Positions 1 through 6,027 of a DNA stretch of 16,447 bases are shown here, in pieces (the first letter of the stretch is position 1; the number at the start of each line of letters is the position of its first letter). Position numbers and translations under genes: made by a program. The notes below the pieces were generated by a model. The model did not search any database. It was not told the origin of the DNA and worked only from the letters and a program-made list of their open reading frames with translations. The stretch is from CAZCZY01 sp964503525 (GTDB taxonomy: Bacteria; Patescibacteriota; JAUYIX01). The DNA lies in the NCBI GenBank assembly GCA_964503525.1, contig CAZCZY010000089.1, positions 1 to 16,447 on the forward strand, given 5' to 3'.

Positions 1-1283
1 AAATGAATTGCACCACTGTCAAAGTCAGCGCGACAATTTGTATCCGGAGTGGTGACGCAGCCCGCGTCGTCGGGCGTGGGGCCATCAACGGCGTTGGTGG
101 GATGGAACGTATTACCTGCCATAACGACCTCTATGCCGGACGTACCATATGCTGTCGTATCAAATGTGGCACCGGCTGGCAGCACATCAGTAAGGTCAAT
201 GTTGGCCAGCGGTCCAGAAAGGTTGGTCAGCGTAATCGTATATTCCACGGGTTCGCCTACTAACAGACTGCCGCCGTTAAGGTCGGTCGCTATTTTTGTG
301 ACGTCATATCTTGGTCCACTTGCGACAATAGGGTCCGACAAACACTCGATTGGATTGTATTCCGGGTTTGTAGGGTCCATAAAGCGGTATTCGCAAGTCA
401 TATCTTTGTGGAATGGGCCGCTGTTAATTTGCGTACCGGTTGAGTGCGCCACCATGCGCAGCGAGTCACCTTCGCAGATCAATGGCGGAGCGATGCCATC
501 ATCATCCAGCGCCGTGAGCGGTATGCGTATTTCGATAAAATATTCAACTTGCCCGTCGCTATTGCCAGCGAGTGTGCTGTTTGCCGGTAGCTCAACTACG
601 CGCGCTCCATCATTATCTAGCGGGTTTAGCATGCTATAGACAATTGGGTCTCCAATAGGGTCATTGTCTGTTCCGTCCATAAACCGTACTTCGAGCAACT
701 CCGCGGTTTTGTCACCCTCGCCATTGAGACTAAATGCAAAATTTGAGAATCCATCGGCATCATCGTCAAGCATCCACCACATGACAACCCCTTGTAAGCC
801 TTGGTCAGGGCTATTGGCGAGTGGGGTGTCAGCAAGCCGTGTCTGAAAGTAAATATAGTCTGGGTTTGCGCCATCAATACCCGTGCAACCACTCGAGGGA
901 TCCCCAAAATCCTTATAAAAGTATCCTTGGGAATACACTTCCTGAATATTGACACCAGGCAGCGTGTCACCAGGGTTATAAAGAGGGTTCGAACCGGGGT
1001 CATGACAGTCAGCGCGTGAAGCAATGTCTGTCGCGACTGGGCTCGGGTTTCCTTGTCCATAGGTAGAATCGTCGCAGTTATTTCGGTCTTCTTCATCAGC
1101 AATGACGTCGCCGGCGCGCGTTTGCAAATACCAGTCATTAGGATGCGGCCAGTTATCAGCATGGAAGGCAGATATACGTGTCGAGATTAGCGCACCTCCA
1201 ATAATGATTGCCGGCACTGCCACTCGTAATAGTATCTTTGACGCTATTTTTAGTCGATGTGCAGTGCCTATGCTTTTTTGCAT
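1..1283 (-). CDS. DUF11-containing secreted surface protein, 3' end beyond window
   Basis: Reading the minus strand from the ATG at 1283 gives an open frame to the window edge with no stop, about 427 residues, so the C-terminus is missing. Residues 1-12 are basic and about 13-36 hydrophobic (VAVPAIIIGGALIS), a signal peptide or anchor. A mature region rich in Asp, Asn, Gly and Pro follows, with several Cys. It includes a segment around residues 150-320 that reads like a beta-sandwich (GVVMWWMLDDDADGF, LPANSTLAGNSDGQVEYFIE). From about residue 323 the pattern YDVTK...VGEPVEYTITLTN...LTDVLPAGATF is a textbook DUF11 repeat, a surface-stalk or adhesin module. More repeats or an anchor probably lie to the left. 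There is no SD before the ATG. The start was chosen because the signal peptide begins there. The family call is firm for DUF11; the ligand and role are unknown. Confidence 0.88.
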   Translation of the reverse strand, partial: MQKSIGTAHRLKIASKILLRVAVPAIIIGGALISTRISAFHADNWPHPNDWYLQTRAGDVIADEEDRNNCDDSTYGQGNPSPVATDIASRADCHDPGSNPLYNPGDTLPGVNIQEVYSQGYFYKDFGDPSSGCTGIDGANPDYIYFQTRLADTPLANSPDQGLQGVVMWWMLDDDADGFSNFAFSLNGEGDKTAELLEVRFMDGTDNDPIGDPIVYSMLNPLDNDGARVVELPANSTLAGNSDGQVEYFIEIRIPLTALDDDGIAPPLICEGDSLRMVAHSTGTQINSGPFHKDMTCEYRFMDPTNPEYNPIECLSDPIVASGPRYDVTKIATDLNGGSLLVGEPVEYTITLTNLSGPLANIDLTDVLPAGATFDTTAYGTSGIEVVMAGNTFHPTNAVDGPTPDDAGCVTTPDTNCRADFDSGAIH

Positions 1284-1348
1284 TTGTGTAGAGTTACCAA
1301 ATAAATTGTCTGGGATAGATTAAGACCCCTTTTCCACGTGTAAAGAGT

Positions 1349-1377
1349 ATGATGGAGCCCTTTTACATATTTGTCCA
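1349..1377 (-). promoter_or_regulatory. Weak candidate promoter for the DUF11 gene
   Basis: On the minus strand TGGACA (1372-1377) is followed after 17 nt by CATCAT (1349-1354). A second candidate, TTTACA (1339-1344), 16 nt, TAATCT (1317-1322), lies closer to the gene. Both are partial matches to sigma70 elements and I cannot choose between them. Confidence 0.3.
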
Positions 1378-1384
1378 GTCGAAC

Positions 1385-1416
1385 AAAAAAAGCAGCCGTA
1401 CGTTTGTAGGGCTGCT
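1385..1416 (-). terminator. Intrinsic terminator after the 1425-2249 gene
   Basis: On the minus strand a perfect 7-bp stem, AGCAGCC/GGCTGCT (1410-1416 with 1391-1397), with a 12-nt loop runs directly into seven T residues. It begins 9 nt after the TAA of the upstream gene. Confidence 0.85.
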
Positions 1417-1424
1417 GTGTAAAG

Positions 1425-2249
1425 TTACAGAGTATCTTCCGGTTCTTTCGGCAGGAGCTTATGTAGCTCAGCGCAGATCTTCATGGCGTCGGTATCGCGC
1501 CCAAAGAAAAAGCTGTTCCAGTTGTCGGGCCGAAGTTCTAGCGCAGGGATGGTCCGAATCGCAGCCAAGCCGAGACTCCACTGCACGTCACGAGGCAACT
1601 CGCTAAAACGCACGGGCTGTATTTTTCTTTTTCCACGCCCTGACGGGATTGGCCATACCCCCTGGTTTGTGCAAAGTGCCTCACTTGGGAAACCATCACC
1701 TCCCGAATGCGACATGACGACAGCGCCAGGTGCCGACTCAAGGAGACACACGGCTTCCAACCACCCGTCCGCCTCATCGAGAATGTGCAAGGCTATCCCC
1801 TGCATGATAATGCTTGCAAGCCACTCAGCATTACCTCGCTCGACAAAAGCGTGACCCTCGCACTGCCCATGGAGACGTGCCAGGAACTTGATCACGTCAT
1901 TGCCAAGGCGGAGTGCGGTGTTGAGCTGCACATCAGCGACCGGATAGTACTGCTTGTCAATGCGGAACTTAAATATTGATCCACCGCACAACGCATTTTT
2001 GACCGCCAATGCGCCAAGCGGAATACCACCGTATGGCGTATCAATTAGAACATAGAACGGCCTCGTTTTGCTTTTGGCGATGTTTTGCACGACATGCTTG
2101 CTAAGGAGCGCATGCCACTTTGTGTCGTGCTCGTCATTGAGACCTAACATGGTGAACATCAGCTCGCGTGTCAGGATCGTGGCCTCCCAGTAAGCCCTTC
2201 CCGCAACTTTTACGGAGCGATCAAAACGGTTAAACAGGATATGTGACAT
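1425..2249 (-). CDS. Conserved-looking protein of unknown function (274 aa)
   Basis: I do not recognise this protein. The frame could open at 2282, but the ATG at 2249 is preceded 4 nt upstream by GGAGGTGTC (a strong GAGGAGG SD), so MSHILF is the start. The protein is mixed alpha/beta and apparently cytosolic, with no signal peptide or membrane helix. A segment near residue 70 reads FYVLIDTPYGGIPLGALAV, faintly like the strand and Gly-turn of ClpP/SppA-type folds, but no catalytic triad is evident. A second Gly-rich turn, SHSGGDG, lies near residue 180, and Trp and Cys are scattered. It has its own promoter and terminator, so it is probably monocistronic. The zinc-ribbon gene just upstream is separately terminated. 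The function should stay open; homology to the SppA/ClpP fold is only a guess. Confidence 0.85.
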   Translation of the reverse strand: MSHILFNRFDRSVKVAGRAYWEATILTRELMFTMLGLNDEHDTKWHALLSKHVVQNIAKSKTRPFYVLIDTPYGGIPLGALAVKNALCGGSIFKFRIDKQYYPVADVQLNTALRLGNDVIKFLARLHGQCEGHAFVERGNAEWLASIIMQGIALHILDEADGWLEAVCLLESAPGAVVMSHSGGDGFPSEALCTNQGVWPIPSGRGKRKIQPVRFSELPRDVQWSLGLAAIRTIPALELRPDNWNSFFFGRDTDAMKICAELHKLLPKEPEDTL

Positions 2250-2294
2250 GACACCTCCTCGGACGCTTTTTGAAAGGAACAAACTTAGCCGTGC

Positions 2295-2323
2295 TTTATG
2301 GCAGAAAAAAGATTTATGGTCAA
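2295..2323 (-). promoter_or_regulatory. Sigma70-like promoter for the 1425-2249 gene
   Basis: On the minus strand TTGACC (2318-2323) and CATAAA (2295-2300) are separated by exactly 17 nt, about 45 nt upstream of the SD-supported ATG. The -35 matches 5 of 6 and the -10 matches 4 of 6 positions. Confidence 0.65.
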
Positions 2324-2355
2324 CCCTTCGACCGCGCTAAAAGGACCCTTCGACC
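2323..2355 (-). repeat. Tandem 11-bp direct repeat abutting the -35 box, possible operator
   Basis: On the minus strand GGTCGAAGGGT occurs at 2345-2355 and again at 2323-2333, a period of 22 bp or about two helical turns. The second copy runs into the -35 hexamer. Two direct repeats on one DNA face just upstream of a promoter are typical of activator or response-regulator sites. The functional reading is inference. Confidence 0.5.
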
Positions 2356-2361
2356 CCACGC

Positions 2362-2392
2362 AAAAAAAAGATCCCGAATTATTTCGAGATCT
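2362..2392 (-). terminator. Intrinsic terminator of the zinc-ribbon gene
   Basis: On the minus strand AGATCTCGAA/TTCGGGATCT forms a 10-bp stem (one wobble) around an ATAA loop, followed by eight T residues. The TAG stop codon of the gene overlaps the first bases of the stem. Confidence 0.85.
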
Positions 2393-2726
2393 ATAGAACG
2401 TTGTTTAGTACCAATGTGCCGCATAGTGGACAAAATCGGTTTTGTGATAAGTCCTCCATGTGGATTGACGCTTCCTCTTTACCCGGATGACCAGCGGCGC
2501 AAAAGGAATTCAGAGTGACTTGACACTGGAAATGTTGTGCCAGGATTTTGTTCATCCGTGCCAGATCTTCTCTGCGCTCGTAGATGTTCCTCTGGCCGCA
2601 GGCGGGACAGAACAAATCGTACCCGTACAGTGACCGTCCGCAATGGCACGTCGCAAGCAAACAATAGTGACGTGCATCAACCATTTTTGCTTTGAGCGCC
2701 CACGCCGACTCATATTGGCTGTACAT
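2391..2726 (-). CDS. Small double zinc-ribbon protein
   Basis: The 111-residue product carries two Cys clusters that look like zinc ribbons. The first pairs CHCG with CPACG about a dozen residues later. The second pairs a Cys/His-containing stretch (FQC, FCAAGH) with CPLCG near the C-terminus. An amphipathic, charged linker (YERREDLARMNKIL) separates them. No catalytic domain is present, so nucleic-acid or protein binding is the usual expectation for such ribbons, though not proven here. Start choice: the frame extends to a TTG at 2774, but AGAGGAG lies 9 nt before the ATG at 2726, and the longer version would run under the divergent promoter at 2759-2787. The ATG is therefore preferred. The gene is cytosolic, separately terminated and divergent from the small membrane-protein gene. 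Confidence 0.75.
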   Translation of the reverse strand: MYSQYESAWALKAKMVDARHYCLLATCHCGRSLYGYDLFCPACGQRNIYERREDLARMNKILAQHFQCQVTLNSFCAAGHPGKEEASIHMEDLSQNRFCPLCGTLVLNNVL

Positions 2727-2758
2727 TGCAAAGAGCTCCTCTCTGGCCGCTAAAATCG

Positions 2759-2787
2759 TTGACCGTAGAGACAACCCACCCTACAAT
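2759..2787 (+). promoter_or_regulatory. Near-consensus sigma70 promoter for the small membrane-protein gene
   Basis: TTGACC (2759-2764), a spacer of exactly 17 nt and TACAAT (2782-2787) match 5 of 6 positions in each box. The SD AAGGAGG at 2807-2813 follows about 20 nt later, giving a short leader of roughly 25 nt before the GTG at 2818. Confidence 0.8.
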
Positions 2788-2817
2788 GGCCGCTAGTCCT
2801 TTGTCCAAGGAGGTCAC

Positions 2818-3096
2818 GTGCATCACCGGCAGAGTCGTGCCCCTTTCAGTTTTGCGCCCCGTCATGCATCTCGGCCGCCGTTCTTACAGCATTGTTCCTT
2901 TGTGGAGCGCCATTGGACTCCGCCACCCGCCCACGATCGAACACTGATCCGTCATCGTCACGATGCCTATCATCGGCGTCTTCAACGCATAGCGTTGATG
3001 TTGGCCGCAGCGTGCATCGGCATGATCGCTGCGAGCATTAGCTTCGTCTACATTGCCTGGTTTTTCCTAAGTCCCTATTTGGCTCACATCTTGTGA
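2818..3096 (+). CDS. Small His/Arg-rich single-pass membrane protein
   Basis: The 92-residue product starts at a GTG placed 4 nt after AAGGAGG (2807-2813), one of the best ribosome-binding sites in the window. Residues 1-57 are strongly basic and unusually rich in His (over ten) and Arg, with Pro pairs (WTPPPAHDR). Residues about 58-87 form one hydrophobic helix (IALMLAAACIGMIAAS..YIAWFF), and the tail is only a few residues. By the positive-inside rule the basic N-terminus should be cytoplasmic. I know of no family with this pattern. Near-consensus promoter, strong SD and a terminator overlapping the stop codon show a real, compact, monocistronic gene. The His-rich tail could bind metal or nucleic acid; that is speculation. 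Confidence 0.82.
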   Translation: MHHRQSRAPFSFAPRHASRPPFLQHCSFVERHWTPPPAHDRTLIRHRHDAYHRRLQRIALMLAAACIGMIAASISFVYIAWFFLSPYLAHIL

Positions 3097-3106
3097 GCCT
3101 TTTTTT
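3081..3106 (+). terminator. Intrinsic terminator overlapping the stop codon
   Basis: GGCTCAC (3081-3087) and GTGAGCC (3093-3099) form a perfect 7-bp stem with a 5-nt loop followed by seven T residues. The TGA at 3094-3096 lies within the 3' arm of the stem. Confidence 0.92.
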
Positions 3107-3116
3107 GTAAACTTTT

Positions 3117-3145
3117 TTGCGCGAACCCGTTTGTTACGGTAGATT
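3117..3145 (+). promoter_or_regulatory. Weak candidate promoter for tRNA-Asp
   Basis: TTGCGC (3117-3122), a 17-nt spacer and TAGATT (3140-3145) precede the tRNA by about 30 nt. The -35 box is poor (3 of 6). The position, after a terminator and before a tRNA, is the main support. Confidence 0.35.
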
Positions 3146-3176
3146 TGTCAGGCGTTTGCGCAATCTGTCAGGCCTT

Positions 3177-3253
3177 GGGGCAGTAGCATAGCGGCCTAAT
3201 GCGCCTCCCTGTCACGGAGGAGACCGCGGGTTCAAATCCCGTCTGCCCCGCCA
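3177..3253 (+). tRNA. tRNA-Asp (anticodon GTC) with encoded CCA
   Basis: A complete 77-nt cloverleaf is visible. The acceptor stem is GGGGCAG (3177-3183) with CTGCCCC (3243-3249), the discriminator is G, and CCA is encoded at 3251-3253. The D stem is GCAT/ATGC with GG in its loop. The anticodon stem CCTCC/GGAGG holds the loop CTGTCAC, so the anticodon is GTC, decoding Asp codons GAC/GAT. The T arm is GCGGG-TTCAAAT-CCCGT. It supplies aspartyl-tRNA to the ribosome. The convergent neighbour's stop codon lies only 2 nt beyond the CCA. Confidence 0.97.
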
Positions 3254-3255
3254 GT

Positions 3256-3870
3256 TTATTCTGCGACGCTAAATTTCAATTCTTCCACCGCAACACCGTC
3301 GATCAAGATCTTGACCGAATATTCTCCCGCACCCGACGGTGGAAAATAAAAATATGCGATTGTTTGTCCCTTGGTGACATCCGTATCAAAGTCAGATACC
3401 GGCTTGTCGTCTTTGGTCCACTCGACACCAACATTGGTTCCCGCAGATACGGACTTATCCAGAGTCACAATTACATATACTCGTTTGTCGCCACTCGCAA
3501 ACTCAGACGTTTCCTCGACGGGTTTGATATTGGCATCAATATTTTTGGCGAGAACAGCGTCAACAAAAAATAGATTCTCAGATAACTCTTCGGCCTTCAT
3601 TTGATCGAGCTCTTCGGTCACATTGTCTAATCTCGTTTCGTTGTCCGGTACATTGATATTGGTCGGAACATTTTCTGGTTCGTTGACGACGGTGTCATTG
3701 ATGCTGATGTTGAGATCGTCCTGAGTGCTTGAGTCGTCTTGCGGAAAAATATCGATGATGCCCATAAACCAAAGTATGATCGCAACAACTACCATTGCCA
3801 CAAGACCGATCACGAGCCCAAACCAAAACCCGCGGCCGCGGGGATCTTCAACGACGGTGACTTCTTTCAT
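3256..3870 (-). CDS. Membrane-anchored protein with extracytoplasmic beta-sandwich domain
   Basis: The 204-residue product has a short charged N-terminus (MKEVTVVEDPRGRG), one strong helix at about residues 15-40 (FWFGLVIGLVAMVVVAIILW), an acidic Asn/Thr/Asp-rich linker (about 43-90), and a C-terminal domain (about 105-204). Alternating hydrophobic strands in that domain (RVYVIVTLD, AYFYFPPSGAGEYSVKILID) look like an Ig-like or FN3-like sandwich. The C-terminal part is predicted to face the outside. I do not recognise a specific family. No SD precedes the ATG; a promoter with its -10 box only 9 nt upstream suggests a leaderless or near-leaderless mRNA. It is divergent from the CWB2 surface protein, which fits an envelope role. 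Confidence 0.85.
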   Translation of the reverse strand: MKEVTVVEDPRGRGFWFGLVIGLVAMVVVAIILWFMGIIDIFPQDDSSTQDDLNISINDTVVNEPENVPTNINVPDNETRLDNVTEELDQMKAEELSENLFFVDAVLAKNIDANIKPVEETSEFASGDKRVYVIVTLDKSVSAGTNVGVEWTKDDKPVSDFDTDVTKGQTIAYFYFPPSGAGEYSVKILIDGVAVEELKFSVAE

Positions 3871-3879
3871 AGTGCGGAT

Positions 3880-3907
3880 ATTGTAGACCTGACTCGCTGC
3901 GAGTCAA
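3880..3907 (-). promoter_or_regulatory. Promoter with perfect palindrome between -35 and -10
   Basis: On the minus strand TTGACT (3902-3907), 16 nt and TACAAT (3880-3885) form a good sigma70-like promoter. The palindrome GACTCGC-T-GCGAGTC (3891-3905) occupies the upstream part of the spacer and overlaps the -35 box, where a repressor would block polymerase. Transcription should start near 3873, only about 3 nt before the ATG at 3870. The elements are read directly; the operator role is inferred. Confidence 0.65.
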
Positions 3908-3978
3908 AAGTCCACATGTGCGAAACTTTTGTCACTGCACTCGCGTATACCAAGCGTTAATTCCTAACCAAACTACCC

Positions 3979-5046
3979 ATGACAAAATACGGTACAAGTA
4001 TCGCTGCCTTCGGCCTCGCCGCGCTCAGCCCGTTCGTACATTTTTTTGCATTACCTGCATACGCAGCGGCTGACCAACCGCTCGAGCGTTTATCAGGAAA
4101 CACACGAACAGAAACCGCCGCAACAATTAGCCAAGATAGCTATGCCGACGCCAGCGTCGACACATTGGTGTTGGCCACCAAAGGTGATTTTGGCGACGCA
4201 CTCGCGTCCGGTCCTCTTGCCGCATTTATTGACGGTCCGATGTTGCTGACACCACAATGGCAACTCGATCCAACAACCCGCACAGAAATCGAACGCGTCT
4301 TAGCTGTTGATGCAGGCGACATCGATGTGTATGTCGTTGGTGGTGATAAAGCAGTCGGCTCCTTGGTCGAACAACAAGTTCGTGCCATACGACCTGACAT
4401 TTCTACAAAACGTTTGGACGGTCCAAATAGAATTCAAACCGGTCTCAAAGTTGACCAAGAGATCGACAGCCTGCGCGGCTCAGGTCCTACCGCTGCCTTC
4501 TTAGTCAACGCCTGGAATTTTCCAGACGCACTGGCCGCAGTCGGCGTTGCAGGTAACCAAAGCATCATGCCCGGCGTTGCTCCCATTTTATTGACCCATT
4601 CCAATGATTTGCCCGACGAGACCGCTGCGTACTTAAGCGCGAACGCAGCCACACTACAAAATGTCTACGTCGTGGGTGGAGCAATCGGAGTTTCTGACGC
4701 GGTCATGCAAGAAGTTGACGGGATTATTACCACCGTCGAACGAATCGCTGGCTACAACCGTTTTGAAACTGCCGCGGCACTTGCCGCACGTTTCTACACC
4801 GGCGCCAACACCCCAACTAAGATCTCGATTGTTAGAGGCTATGACTTTGCTGACGCGCTTGCTGGTGGACCACACGCCGCCAAGAATCAGGCTCCGGTTT
4901 TGTTGGTGCACCCCTACTCACTACCGACCGGCGTGGTCAACTATGTCACATCCAATGCTGCATCAATCGATGGTGGCTGGGTATACGGCGGTGTTAAGTC
5001 AGTGAGTGATGCCACTAAGGCTGCAGTAGAAGGGCTGTACTTCTAG
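3979..5046 (+). CDS. Secreted protein with three cell-wall-binding repeats (CWB2)
   Basis: The 355-residue product starts with a signal peptide (MTKYGTSIAAFGLAALSPF...FALPAYAAA, cleavage plausible after AYA). The rest is three copies of the CWB2 module (PF04122 type). They start at about residues 36 (LERLSGNTRTETA), 144 (RLDGPNRIQTG) and 250 (RIAGYNRFETA). Each has the hallmark F.DALA and a following VYVVGG or similar (WVYGG in the third). In Clostridioides S-layer proteins three such modules pack as a trimer-like unit that binds anionic wall polymer; here the protein consists of that unit alone, with no separate functional domain. It may be a wall-bound structural or S-layer-associated protein. 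No SD is evident before the ATG. A terminator follows 20 nt after the stop. Confidence 0.93.
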   Translation: MTKYGTSIAAFGLAALSPFVHFFALPAYAAADQPLERLSGNTRTETAATISQDSYADASVDTLVLATKGDFGDALASGPLAAFIDGPMLLTPQWQLDPTTRTEIERVLAVDAGDIDVYVVGGDKAVGSLVEQQVRAIRPDISTKRLDGPNRIQTGLKVDQEIDSLRGSGPTAAFLVNAWNFPDALAAVGVAGNQSIMPGVAPILLTHSNDLPDETAAYLSANAATLQNVYVVGGAIGVSDAVMQEVDGIITTVERIAGYNRFETAAALAARFYTGANTPTKISIVRGYDFADALAGGPHAAKNQAPVLLVHPYSLPTGVVNYVTSNAASIDGGWVYGGVKSVSDATKAAVEGLYF

Positions 5047-5066
5047 GCATCAAAGAAACCTAATGG

Positions 5067-5096
5067 AAAAAACCGAGCTCGGCGCTCGGTTTTTTT
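5067..5096. terminator. Bidirectional intrinsic terminator
   Basis: AAACCGAGC (5070-5078) and GCTCGGTTT (5084-5092) form a 9-bp stem with loop TCGGC, flanked by an A run on the left (from 5067) and a T run on the right (to 5096). It can end the plus-strand CWB2 transcript and the convergent minus-strand transcript, whose TAA stop overlaps its edge. Confidence 0.92.
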
Positions 5097-5997
5097 ATAC
5101 TGATTCGTCCTGAAATTCGTTAGTCAAACGCCATTCGCACGGTCTTTTGTTGACCACCGCACCGGGGTCGGCAGTCAGCTTACAGGTAAAATCAAATTGG
5201 TATTGCCTATTGCTCGTTGTTCCTATGATTGAGATCTCCGCGACACGCCCATTCTCATCCACCGTCACATCAGAGAACTGCCCTTCTGGAATAAATGGCT
5301 GATGTTCTGTGCTCTGTTCGTTCCATGGATTCATCAGGTGTGAGCGCCTAAAATTGTACGTGTGAATCTCGCTTTGCCCCTCAACTTCGAGTACCACGAC
5401 AAGCGATTCTCCAACAAGTGTTACGGAGCGAACTGGACCGTTAATACCTTTGCCATCGTTGAAGCCAGCGTTCCAGGTTGACTGTCCCTTGTCGACGGTG
5501 AATTTGAAAACACTGACACCATCTTCGCGTCCTTGTTCATTAAGTACAATCGCAAGATTGCGGCCGGATGCAGAAAACAGTACACGTGAAATCGGATCGC
5601 CGTGAGTCGCAATCAAGGGCTGCGATACGTATTCTCCATTAATGCAATTGTAGGTATCGGCGGTCGAGGCAGTTTCAAACAATGCCTGCTCTGTACCGTA
5701 GAACGCTTCGACAAAAGTATCGGCAAGTGCATGCGTCTCGGTATTTTTTTGTCCGTGCGCCTTGCGCTCAACCTGTAACTCTCGCGCACCGATAATTTGA
5801 TACGAACATGTAGCAATAGTATCCGGCGTAGTCTGCCCTGCTCCTTCGCGTCGATCAAGAATGAATTGGCCAAAATCGCCGACTCTCCCCGTCGCAATCA
5901 AGCATACCGCAAAACCCAGAACAATCGCACCGAGAACGCAAAGCAGCGCGACCGTTGTTCGATCCCGGGGAGTCTTATCAATTGGCGGCTCAATCAT
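5095..5997 (-). CDS. Membrane-anchored protein, extracytoplasmic domain of unknown function
   Basis: The product is 300 residues from the ATG at 5997, or 303 from an in-frame GTG at 6006. Neither has a convincing SD and ATG is the conservative choice. After a charged N-terminus, one helix spans about residues 16-37 (TVALLCVLGAIVLGFAVCLIA). The remainder is predicted outside the membrane and has four Cys that could form disulfides (CSYQI, NCIN, CKL, CEW). Repeated strand motifs such as RVLFSASGRNLAIVLN, RSVTLVGESLVVVLEV and VTVDENGRVAEISIIG resemble beta-propeller blades of the WD40/PD40 kind, but a full propeller is not shown. It follows the cyclophilin gene by about 30 nt and is probably the last gene of the gatC-gatA-cyclophilin run. 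Confidence 0.8.
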   Translation of the reverse strand: MIEPPIDKTPRDRTTVALLCVLGAIVLGFAVCLIATGRVGDFGQFILDRREGAGQTTPDTIATCSYQIIGARELQVERKAHGQKNTETHALADTFVEAFYGTEQALFETASTADTYNCINGEYVSQPLIATHGDPISRVLFSASGRNLAIVLNEQGREDGVSVFKFTVDKGQSTWNAGFNDGKGINGPVRSVTLVGESLVVVLEVEGQSEIHTYNFRRSHLMNPWNEQSTEHQPFIPEGQFSDVTVDENGRVAEISIIGTTSNRQYQFDFTCKLTADPGAVVNKRPCEWRLTNEFQDESV

Positions 5998-6027
5998 GTT
6001 GCGCACGAGCCTAGCACTCTGGCAGTA

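Noticed and set aside
626..1162. 178-codon minus-strand ORF
   Set aside because: It is an alternate frame of the DUF11 surface protein, whose own frame is continuous with signal peptide and DUF11 repeat.
2727..2774. TTG start at 2774 for the zinc-ribbon protein
   Set aside because: No spaced SD, and the extension would underlie the divergent promoter; the ATG at 2726 has AGAGGAG upstream.
3199..3573. 124-codon plus-strand ORF starting inside the tRNA
   Set aside because: It begins within tRNA-Asp and is antisense to a well-supported membrane-anchored protein gene.
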